From Loxodes magnus (lineage: Eukaryota; Ciliophora; Karyorelictea; Loxodida; Loxodidae): a stretch of DNA of 64,000 nt. Under the pieces are notes generated by a model, which was given only the letters and a program-made list of their open reading frames with translations, ran no database searches and was not told the DNA's origin. The position numbers were made by a program, and so were the translations under genes. Within the stretch, counting starts at the first letter, position 1. Each line of letters opens with the position of its first letter. The DNA lies in contig CAMPDV010000303.1 of NCBI GenBank assembly GCA_946699065.1, positions 124,001 through 188,000 of the forward strand, given 5' to 3'. Positions 9,208 through 17,568 of the stretch are shown here, piece by piece.

Positions 9208-12033
9208 TCATACATAATGTGTGTGACCACTCATGGTCTTACAGGTACCTGTCTTGACGTCCCATAGTCTCACCGTATAATCATGACTTCCCGATACGAT
9301 GAACTCTGAATCACTGGATATAGCCACAGCATATACATAACTAGTGTGACCACTCATGGTCTTACAGGTACCTGTCTTGACGTCCCATAGTCTCACCGTA
9401 TAATCATTACTTCCCGATACGATGAACTCTGAATCACTTGATATAGCCACAGCATATACAACATTAGTGTGACCACTCATGGTCTTACAGGTACCTGTCT
9501 TTACGTTCCATTGTCTCACCGTATAATCTGCACTTCCCGATACGATGAACTCTGAATAACTGGATATAGCCACAGCATATACAACATTAGTGTGACCACT
9601 CATGGTCTTACAGGTACCTGTCTTGACGTCACATAGTCTCACCGTATAATCATGACTTCCCGATACGATGAACTCTGAATCACTGGATATATCCACAGCA
9701 TATACATAACTAGTGTGACCACTCATGGTCTTACAGGTACCTGTCTTGACGTCCCATAGTCTCACCGTATAATCATAACTTCCCGATACGTTGAACTCTG
9801 AATCACTGGATATAGCCACAGATGATACAACATTAGTGTGACCACTCATGGTCTTACAGGTACCTGTCTTGACGTCCCATAGTCTCACCGTATAATCATT
9901 ACTTCCCGATACGATGAACTCTGAATCATTCGATATAGCCACAGCATATACATAATGTGTGTGACCACTCATGGTCTTACAGGTACCTGTCTTGACGTCC
10001 CATAGTCTCACCGTATAATCATAACTTCCCGATACGATGAACTCTGAATCACTGGATATAGCCACAGCATATACATAATGTGTGTGACCACTTATGGTCT
10101 TACAGGTACCTGTCTTGACGTCCCATAGTCTCACCGTATAATCTGCACTTCCCGATACGATGAACTCTGAATCACTGGATATAGCCACAGCACATACATA
10201 ATGTGTGTGACCACTCATGGTCTTACAGGTACCTGTCTTGACGTCCCATAGTCTCACCGTATAATCATAACTTCCCGATACGATGAACTCTGAATCACTG
10301 GATATAGCCACAGCATATACAGAACTAGTGTGACCACTCATGGTCTTACAGGTACCTGTCTTGACGTCCCATAGTCTCACCGTATAATCATTACTTCCCG
10401 ATACGATGAACTCTGAATCACTGGATATAGCCACAGATGATACAACATTAGTGTGACCACTCATGGTCTTACAGGTACCTGTCTTGACGTCCCATAGTCT
10501 CACCGTATAATCATAACTTCCCGATACGTTGAACTCTGAATCACTGGATATATCCACAGCATATACATAACTAGTGTGACCACTCATGGTCTTACAGGTA
10601 CCTGTCTTGACGTCCCATAGTCTCACCGTATAATCATAACTTCCCGATACGTTGAACTCTGAATCACTGGATATATCCACAGCATATACATAACTAGTGT
10701 GACCACTCATGGTCTTACAGGTACCTGTCTTGACGTCCCATAGTCTCACCGTATAATCATAACTTCCCGATACGTTGAACTCTGAATCACTGGATATAGC
10801 CACAGATGATACAACATTAGTGTGACCACTCATGGTCTTACAGGTACCTGTCTTGACGTCCCATAGTCTCACCGTATAATCATTACTTCCCGATACGATG
10901 AACTCTGAATCATTCGATATAGCCACAGCATATACATAATGTGTGTGACCACTCATGGTCTTACAGGTACCTGTCTTGACGTCCCATAGTCTCACCGTAT
11001 AATCATAACTTCCCGATACGATGAACTCTGAATCACTGGATATAGCCACAGCATATACATAATGTGTGTGACCACTTATGGTCTTACAGGTACCTGTCTT
11101 GACGTCCCATAGTCTCACCGTATAATCTGCACTTCCCGATACGATGAACTCTGAATCACTGGATATAGCCACAGCACATACATAATGTGTGTGACCACTC
11201 ATGGTCTTACAGGTACCTGTCTTGACGTCCCATAGTCTCACCGTATAATCATAACTTCCCGATACGATGAACTCTGAATCACTGGATATAGCCACAGCAT
11301 ATACAGAACTAGTGTGACCACTCATGGTCTTACAGGTACCTGTCTTGACGTCCCATAGTCTCACCGTATAATCATTACTTCCCGATACGATGAACTCTGA
11401 ATCACTGGATATAGCCACAGATGATACAACATTAGTGTGACCACTCATGGTCTTACAGGTACCTGTCTTGACGTCCCATAGTCTCACCGTATAATCATTA
11501 CTTCCCGATACGATGAACTCTGAATCACTGGATATAGCCACAGCATATACATAATGTGTGTGACCACTCATGGTCTTACAGGTACCTGTCTTGACGTCCC
11601 ATAGTCTCACCGTATAATCATTACTTCCCGATACGATGAACTCTGAATCATTCGATATAGCCACAGCATATACATAATTAGTGTGACCACTCATGGTCTT
11701 ACAGGTACCTGTCTTGACGTCCCATAGTCTCACCGTATAATCATAACTTCCCGATACGATGAACTCTGAATCACTGGATATATCCACAGCATATACATAA
11801 CTAGTGTGACCACTCATGGTCTTACAGGTACCTGTCTTGACGTCCCATAGTCTCACCGTATAATCATTACTTCCCGATACGATGAACTCTGAATCATTCG
11901 ATATAGCCACAGCATATACATAATGTGTGTGACCACTCATGGTCTTACAGGTACCTGTCTTGACGTCCCATAGTCTCACCGTATTATCTCCACTTCCCGA
12001 TACGATGAACTCTGAATCACTGGATATAGCCAC
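9208..12033 (-). CDS. Second longest WD40 open segment, 23 repeats (941 codons)
   Basis: Twenty-three repeats are uninterrupted. An 8-unit (984-bp) displacement relates about 9770-10490 to 10754-11474, with identical order of variants including I40, A-D and C7 repeats. Four repeats carry N18 in place of I18 (gttgaactc on the plus strand), found only in this segment. Near the C-terminal end one repeat has C30 instead of the tetrad Trp, and one has the Q29-W30-N31 variant. The limits are TGA codons at codon 7 on both sides (9208-9210 and 12037-12039), and the start is a mid-repeat GTG. Confidence 0.65.
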   Translation of the reverse strand: MAISSDSEFIVSGSGDNTVRLWDVKTGTCKTMSGHTHYVYAVAISNDSEFIVSGSNDYTVRLWDVKTGTCKTMSGHTSYVYAVDISSDSEFIVSGSYDYTVRLWDVKTGTCKTMSGHTNYVYAVAISNDSEFIVSGSNDYTVRLWDVKTGTCKTMSGHTHYVYAVAISSDSEFIVSGSNDYTVRLWDVKTGTCKTMSGHTNVVSSVAISSDSEFIVSGSNDYTVRLWDVKTGTCKTMSGHTSSVYAVAISSDSEFIVSGSYDYTVRLWDVKTGTCKTMSGHTHYVCAVAISSDSEFIVSGSADYTVRLWDVKTGTCKTISGHTHYVYAVAISSDSEFIVSGSYDYTVRLWDVKTGTCKTMSGHTHYVYAVAISNDSEFIVSGSNDYTVRLWDVKTGTCKTMSGHTNVVSSVAISSDSEFNVSGSYDYTVRLWDVKTGTCKTMSGHTSYVYAVDISSDSEFNVSGSYDYTVRLWDVKTGTCKTMSGHTSYVYAVDISSDSEFNVSGSYDYTVRLWDVKTGTCKTMSGHTNVVSSVAISSDSEFIVSGSNDYTVRLWDVKTGTCKTMSGHTSSVYAVAISSDSEFIVSGSYDYTVRLWDVKTGTCKTMSGHTHYVCAVAISSDSEFIVSGSADYTVRLWDVKTGTCKTISGHTHYVYAVAISSDSEFIVSGSYDYTVRLWDVKTGTCKTMSGHTHYVYAVAISNDSEFIVSGSNDYTVRLWDVKTGTCKTMSGHTNVVSSVAISSDSEFNVSGSYDYTVRLWDVKTGTCKTMSGHTSYVYAVDISSDSEFIVSGSHDYTVRLCDVKTGTCKTMSGHTNVVYAVAISSYSEFIVSGSADYTVRQWNVKTGTCKTMSGHTNVVYAVAISSDSEFIVSGSNDYTVRLWDVKTGTCKTMSGHTSYVYAVAISSDSEFIVSGSHDYTVRLWDVKTGTCKTMSGHTHYV
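9770..11474 (-). repeat. Duplicated 6-unit block: about 9770-10490 and 10754-11474
   Basis: The displacement is 984 bp (8 units). Shared markers are gttgaac (N18), gatgatacaacattag, an I40 repeat (cacttatgg) and a C7 A-D repeat in the same order. Two additional N18 repeats lie between the copies. Confidence 0.75.
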
Positions 12034-12036
12034 AGA

Positions 12037-12279
12037 TCATACATAATTAGTGTGACCACTCATGGTCTTACAGGTACCTGTCTTGACGTCCCATAGTCTC
12101 ACCGTATAATCATTACTTCCCGATACGATGAACTCTGAATCACTGGATATAGACACAGCACATACATAATGTGTGTGACCACTCATGGTCTTACAGGTAC
12201 CTGTCTTGACGTCCCATAGTCTCACCGTATTATCATTACTTCCCGATACGATGAACTCTGAATCACTGGATATAGACAC
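12037..12279 (-). CDS. WD40 open segment, 2 repeats (80 codons)
   Basis: Both repeats have S10 (atagacac on the plus strand). They read N-D-N and N-D-Y at 23-25. The segment ends at a TGA after N4-Y5-V6. The upstream stop is the TAA of codon 5 at 12289-12291. Frame is shared with its neighbours. Confidence 0.45.
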   Translation of the reverse strand: MSISSDSEFIVSGSNDNTVRLWDVKTGTCKTMSGHTHYVCAVSISSDSEFIVSGSNDYTVRLWDVKTGTCKTMSGHTNYV

Positions 12280-12288
12280 AGCATATAC

Positions 12289-12894
12289 TTAACTAGTGTG
12301 ACCACTCATGGTCTTACAGGTACCTGTCTTGACGTCCCATAGTCTCACCGTATAATCATGACTTCCCGATACGATGAACTCTGAATCATTGGATAAAGCC
12401 ACAGATGATGCATAACTAGTGTGACCACTCATGGTCTTACAGGTACCTGTCTTGACGTCCCATAGTCTCACCGTATTATCTCCACTTCCCGATACGATGA
12501 ACTCTGAATCACTGGATATAGCCACAGCACATACATAATGTGTGTGACCACTCATGGTCTTACAGGTACCTGTCTTGACGTCCCATAGTCTCACCGTATT
12601 ATCTCCACTTCCCGATACGATGAACTCTGAATCACTGGATATAGCCACAGCACATACATAATGTGTGTGACCACTCATGGTCTTACAGGTACCTGTCTTG
12701 ACGTCCCATAGTCTCACCGTATAATCTGCACTTCCCGATACGATGAACTCTGAATCACTGGATATAGCCACAGCACATACATAATGTGTGTGACCACTCA
12801 TGGTCTTACAGGTACCTGTCTTGACGTCCCATAGTCTCACCGTATAATCATAACTTCCCGATACGATGAACTCTGAATCACTGGATATAGCCAC
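12289..12894 (-). CDS. WD40 open segment, 5 repeats (201 codons)
   Basis: Three successive repeats carry H4-Y5-V6-C7, two of them with G23-D24-N25. The last repeat is unusual: A6 instead of V6 and L11 instead of I11 (ggataaagcc and gatgatgcat on the plus strand). It ends at TAA 12289-12291 at codon 5, and the upstream stop is the TGA at 12898-12900. Confidence 0.5.
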   Translation of the reverse strand: MAISSDSEFIVSGSYDYTVRLWDVKTGTCKTMSGHTHYVCAVAISSDSEFIVSGSADYTVRLWDVKTGTCKTMSGHTHYVCAVAISSDSEFIVSGSGDNTVRLWDVKTGTCKTMSGHTHYVCAVAISSDSEFIVSGSGDNTVRLWDVKTGTCKTMSGHTSYASSVALSNDSEFIVSGSHDYTVRLWDVKTGTCKTMSGHTS

Positions 12895-12897
12895 AGA

Positions 12898-13386
12898 TCA
12901 TACATAATGTGTGTGACCACTCATGGTCTTACAGGTACCTGTCTTGACGTCCCATAGTCTCACCGTATAATCATGACTTCCCGATACGATGAACTCTGAA
13001 TCACTGGATATAGCCACAGCACATACATAATGTGTGTGACCACTCATGGTCTTACAGGTACCTGTCTTGACGTCCCATAGTCTCACCGTATAATCATTAC
13101 TTCCCGATACGATGAACTCTGAATCACTGGATATAGCCACAGCATATACAGAACTAGTGTGACCACTCATGGTCTTACAGGTACCTGTCTTTACGTTCCA
13201 TTGTCTCACCGTATAATCTGCACTTCCCGATACGATGAACTCTGAATCACTGGATATAGCCACAGCATATACAGAACTAGTGTGACCACTCATGGTCTTA
13301 CAGGTACCTGTCTTGACGTCCCATAGTCTCACCGTCTTATCTGCACTTCCCGATACGATGAACTCTGAATCACTGGATATAGCCAC
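12898..13386 (-). CDS. WD40 open segment, 4 repeats (162 codons) with the A-D-K form
   Basis: The first repeat has A23-D24-K25, with AAG at codon 25. This matches the canonical WD40 D-K-T-V motif and is the likely parent of the very common A-D-TAG stop allele (AAG to TAG, one change). Another repeat carries Q29-W30-N31. It ends at TGA 12898-12900. Upstream, a TAA at codon 5 lies at about 13396 and a TGA at codon 7 at 13513-13515. Confidence 0.5.
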   Translation of the reverse strand: MAISSDSEFIVSGSADKTVRLWDVKTGTCKTMSGHTSSVYAVAISSDSEFIVSGSADYTVRQWNVKTGTCKTMSGHTSSVYAVAISSDSEFIVSGSNDYTVRLWDVKTGTCKTMSGHTHYVCAVAISSDSEFIVSGSHDYTVRLWDVKTGTCKTMSGHTHYV

Positions 13387-13512
13387 GGCATATACTTAAC
13401 TAGTGTGACCACTCATGGTCTTACAGGTACCTGTCTTGACGTCCCATAGTCTCACCGTATAATCATAACTTCCCGATACGATGAACTCTGAATCACTGGA
13501 TATAGCCACAGA

Positions 13513-14370
13513 TCATACATAATGTGTGTGACCACTCATGGTCTTACAGGTACCTGTCTTGACGTCACATAGTCTCACCGTATAATCATGACTTCCCGAT
13601 ACGATGAACTCTGAATCACTGGATATAGCCACAGCATATACATAACTAGTGTGACCACTCATGGTCTTACAGGTACCTGTCTTGACGTCCCATAGTCTCA
13701 CCGTATTATCATTACTTCCCGATACGATGAACTCTGAATCACTTGATATAGCCACAGCATATACAACATTAGTGTGACCACTCATGGTCTTACAGGTACC
13801 TGTCTTGACGTCACATAGTCTCACCGTATAATCTGCACTTCCCGATACGATGAACTCTGAATAACTGGATATAGCCACAGCATATACAACATTAGTGTGA
13901 CCACTCATGGTCTTACAGGTACCTGTCTTGACGTCACATAGTCTCACCGTATAATCATGACTTCCCGATACGATGAACTCTGAATCACTGGATATATCCA
14001 CAGCATATACATAACTAGTGTGACCACTCATGGTCTTACAGGTACCTGTCTTGACGTCCCATAGTCTCACCGTATAATCTGCACTTCCCGATACGATGAA
14101 CTCTGAATCACTGGATATAGCCACAGCATATACATAACTAGTGTGACCACTCATGGTCTTACAGGTACCTGTCTTGACGTCACATAGTCTCACCGTATAA
14201 TCTGCACTTCCCGATACGATGAACTCTGAATAACTGGATATAGCCACAGCATATACAACATTAGTGTGACCACTCATGGTCTTACAGGTACCTGTCTTGA
14301 CGTCACATAGTCTCACCGTATAATCATGACTTCCCGATACGATGAACTCTGAATCACTGGATATAGCCAC
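13513..14370 (-). CDS. WD40 open segment, 7 repeats (285 codons), several with Cys for the tetrad Trp
   Basis: Seven repeats would make one seven-bladed propeller by count. Most read R28-L29-C30-D31 (TGT in place of TGG; gtcacatag on the plus strand), which removes the tetrad Trp and should weaken blade packing. Y14 and D10 variants alternate with them. The block from about 13600 to 14350 is repeated at 14460-15210. The limits are TGA codons at codon 7 on both sides. Confidence 0.5.
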   Translation of the reverse strand: MAISSDSEFIVSGSHDYTVRLCDVKTGTCKTMSGHTNVVYAVAISSYSEFIVSGSADYTVRLCDVKTGTCKTMSGHTSYVYAVAISSDSEFIVSGSADYTVRLWDVKTGTCKTMSGHTSYVYAVDISSDSEFIVSGSHDYTVRLCDVKTGTCKTMSGHTNVVYAVAISSYSEFIVSGSADYTVRLCDVKTGTCKTMSGHTNVVYAVAISSDSEFIVSGSNDNTVRLWDVKTGTCKTMSGHTSYVYAVAISSDSEFIVSGSHDYTVRLCDVKTGTCKTMSGHTHYV

Positions 14371-15210
14371 AGATCATACATAAAATGTGTGACCACTCAT
14401 GGTCTTACAGGTACCTGTCTTGACGTCCCATAGTCTCACCGTATAATCATAACTTCCCGATACGATGAACTCTGAATCACTGGATATAGCCACAGCATAT
14501 ACATAACTAGTGTGACCACTCATGGTCTTACAGGTACCTGTCTTGACGTCCCATAGTCTCACCGTATTATCATTACTTCCCGATACGATGAACTCTGAAT
14601 CACTTGATATAGCCACAGCATATACAACATTAGTGTGACCACTCATGGTCTTACAGGTACCTGTCTTGACGTCACATAGTCTCACCGTATAATCTGCACT
14701 TCCCGATACGATGAACTCTGAATAACTGGATATAGCCACAGCATATACAACATTAGTGTGACCACTCATGGTCTTACAGGTACCTGTCTTGACGTCACAT
14801 AGTCTCACCGTATAATCATGACTTCCCGATACGATGAACTCTGAATCACTGGATATATCCACAGCATATACATAACTAGTGTGACCACTCATGGTCTTAC
14901 AGGTACCTGTCTTGACGTCCCATAGTCTCACCGTATAATCTGCACTTCCCGATACGATGAACTCTGAATCACTGGATATAGCCACAGCATATACATAACT
15001 AGTGTGACCACTCATGGTCTTACAGGTACCTGTCTTGACGTCACATAGTCTCACCGTATAATCTGCACTTCCCGATACGATGAACTCTGAATAACTGGAT
15101 ATAGCCACAGCATATACAACATTAGTGTGACCACTCATGGTCTTACAGGTACCTGTCTTGACGTCACATAGTCTCACCGTATAATCATGACTTCCCGATA
15201 CGATGAACTC
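13600..15210 (-). repeat. Duplicated block with 7-unit displacement: about 13600-14350 and 14460-15210
   Basis: The displacement is 861 bp, exactly seven WD40 units and so equal to one propeller. The copies share the order N-D-N, C30 with Y14, C30 with D10, A-D with W30, and C30 with Y14. They diverge at the left copy's right end, where a TGA replaces the D10 repeat. Confidence 0.75.
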
Positions 15211-15600
15211 TGAATCACTGGATATATCCACAGCATATACATAACTAGTGTGACCACTCATGGTCTTACAGGTACCTGTCTTGACGTCCCATAGTCTCAC
15301 CGTATAATCATAACTTCCCGATACGATGAACTCTGAATCACTGGATATAGCCACAGCATATACAACATTAGTGTGACCACTCATGGTCTTACAGGTACCT
15401 GTCTTGACGTTCCATTGTCTCACCGTATAATCATTACTTCCCGATACGATGAACTCTGAATCACTGGATATAGCCACAGCATATACAGAACTAGTGTGAC
15501 CACTCATGGTCTTACAGGTACCTGTCTTGACGTCCCATAGTCTCACCGTATAATCATAACTTCCCGATACGATGAACTCTGAATCACTGGATATGGCCAC
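14374..15600 (-). CDS. WD40 open segment, 10 repeats (408 codons)
   Basis: This segment contains the second copy of the C30-rich block (displacement 861 bp, exactly seven units). At its right end are ordinary Y-D-Y and N-D-Y repeats, one with Q29-W30-N31 spelled with gacgttccattg rather than the ttacgttcc seen at 13190. It ends at a TGA after H4-Y5-V6 or F4-Y5-V6 type residues, and the upstream stop is a TGA just right of 15600. The start is a mid-repeat GTG. Confidence 0.55.
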   Translation of the reverse strand: MAISSDSEFIVSGSYDYTVRLWDVKTGTCKTMSGHTSSVYAVAISSDSEFIVSGSNDYTVRQWNVKTGTCKTMSGHTNVVYAVAISSDSEFIVSGSYDYTVRLWDVKTGTCKTMSGHTSYVYAVDISSDSEFIVSGSHDYTVRLCDVKTGTCKTMSGHTNVVYAVAISSYSEFIVSGSADYTVRLCDVKTGTCKTMSGHTSYVYAVAISSDSEFIVSGSADYTVRLWDVKTGTCKTMSGHTSYVYAVDISSDSEFIVSGSHDYTVRLCDVKTGTCKTMSGHTNVVYAVAISSYSEFIVSGSADYTVRLCDVKTGTCKTMSGHTNVVYAVAISSDSEFIVSGSNDNTVRLWDVKTGTCKTMSGHTSYVYAVAISSDSEFIVSGSYDYTVRLWDVKTGTCKTMSGHTFYV

Positions 15601-15726
15601 AGATCATACAGAACTAGTGTGACCACTCATGGTCTTACAGGTACCTGTCTTGACGTCCCATAGTCTCACCGTATAATCTGCACTTCCCGATACGATGAAC
15701 TCTGAATCACTGGATATAGCCACATA

Positions 15727-16092
15727 TCATACATGACTAGTGTGACCACTCATGGTCTTACAGGTACCTGTCTTTACGTTCCATTGTCTCACCGTATAAT
15801 CTGCACTTCCCGATACGATGAACTCTGAATCACTGGATATAGCCACAGCATATACAGAACTAGTGTGACCACTCATGGTCTTACAGGTACCTGTCTTGAC
15901 GTCCCATAGTCTCACCGTATAATCATGACTTCCCGATACGATGAACTCTGAATCACTGGATATAGCCACAGCATATACAGAACTAGTGTGACCACTCATG
16001 GTCTTACAGGTACCTGTCTTGACGTCCCATAGTCTCACCGTATAATCATAACTTCCCGATACGATGAACTCTGAATCACTGGATATAGCCAC
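15727..16092 (-). CDS. WD40 open segment, 3 repeats (121 codons)
   Basis: Three repeats are followed by S4-H5-V6 and a TGA. H5 (atgactag on the plus strand) first becomes frequent here and is typical of the decayed right part. One repeat has Q29-W30-N31. This is the transition zone from the open left part to the stop-rich remainder. Confidence 0.4.
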   Translation of the reverse strand: MAISSDSEFIVSGSYDYTVRLWDVKTGTCKTMSGHTSSVYAVAISSDSEFIVSGSHDYTVRLWDVKTGTCKTMSGHTSSVYAVAISSDSEFIVSGSADYTVRQWNVKTGTCKTMSGHTSHV

Positions 16093-16218
16093 ATATCATA
16101 CAGAACTAGTGTGACCACTCATGGTCTTACAGGTACCTGTCTTGACGTCCCATAGTCTCACCGTATAATCTGCACTTCCCGATACGATGAACTCTGAATC
16201 ACTGGATATAGCCACATA

Positions 16219-16653
16219 TCATACATGACTAGTGTGACCACTCATGGTCTTACAGGTACCTGTCTTGACGTCCCATAGTCTCACCGTATAATCATAACTT
16301 CCCGATACGATGAACTCTGAATCACTGGATATAGCCACAGCATATACATAATGTGTGTGACCACTTATGGTCTTACAGGTACCTGTCTTGACGTCCCATA
16401 GTCTCACCGTATAATCTGCACTTCCCGATACGATGAACTCTGAATCATTCGATATAGCCACAGCATATACAGAACTAGTGTGACCACTCATGGTCTTACA
16501 GGTACCTGTCTTGACGTCCCATAGTCTCACCGTATAATCATAACTTCCCGATACGATGAACTCTGAATCACTGGATATAGCCACAGCAGATACACAACTA
16601 GTGTGACCACTCATGGTCTTACAGGTACCTGTCTTGACGTCCCATAGTCTCAC
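16219..16653 (-). pseudogene. WD40 open segment, 3.5 repeats (144 codons), copy of 20647-21081
   Basis: The translation matches that of 20647-21081 for nearly its full length; the displacement is 4428 bp or 36 units. It includes an N13 repeat, an A-D repeat with I40, and S-C-V-S-A. It starts at a GTG in V27 just after a TAG at codon 25 and ends at a TGA after S4-H5-V6 or S4-S5-V6. Because it is one of several short islands between stops, I call it a pseudogene fragment. Confidence 0.5.
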
Positions 16654-16656
16654 CGT

Positions 16657-17568
16657 CTAATCATGACTTCCCGATACGATGAACTCTGAATAATTGGATA
16701 TAGCCACAGCATATACATAATGTGTGTGACCACTCATGGTCTTACAGGTACCTGTCTTGACGTCCCATAGTCTCACCGTATAATCATAACTTCCCGATAC
16801 GATGAACTCTGAATCACTGGATATATCCACAGCATATACATAACTAGTGTGACCACTCATGGTCTTACAGGTACCTGTCTTGACGTCCCATAGTCTCACC
16901 GTCTAATCATAACTTCCCGATACGATGAACTCTGAATCACTGGATATAGCCACAGATGATACATAATTAGTGTGACCACTCATGGTCTTACAGGTACCTG
17001 TCTTGACGTCCCATAGTCTCACCGTATAATCATGACTTCCCGATACGATGAACTCTGAATCACTGGATATAGCCACAGATGATACATAATTAGTGTGACC
17101 ACTCATGGTCTTACAGGTACCTGTCTTGACGTTCCATTGTCTCACCGTATAATCATTACTTCCCGATACGATGAACTCTGAATCACTGGATATAGACACA
17201 GCATATACTTAACTAGTGTGACCACTCATGGTCTTACAGGTACCTGTCTTGACGTCCCATAGTCTCACCGTCTAATCTGCACTTCCCGATACGATGAACT
17301 CTGAATCACTGGATATAGCCACAGCATATACAGAACTAGTGTGACCACTCATGGTCTTACAGGTACCTGTCTTGACGTCCCATAGTCTCACCGTATAATC
17401 ATAACTTCCCGATACGATGAACTCTGAATCACTGGATATAGCCACAGCATATACAGAACTAGTGTGACCACTCATGGTCTTACAGGTACCTGTCTTGACG
17501 TCCCATAGTCTCACCGTATAATCATAACTTCCCGATACGATGAACTCTGAATCACTGGATATAGCCAC
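16657..17568 (-). pseudogene. WD40 islands 16657-16899, 16903-17199 and 17272-17568 separated by single stops
   Basis: Three islands of 80-98 codons are separated by TAG at codon 25, or by TAG plus TAA. The middle island (S10, N-D-Y, Q29-W30-N31, then an H-D repeat) matches the first 98 codons of the 262-codon segments at 21085-21873 and 25563. It is displaced by 38 and 68 units, and here it is cut short by a TAG. The right island recurs at 25636-25932. These are therefore versions of one copied block that differ by which stops they carry. Confidence 0.55.
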
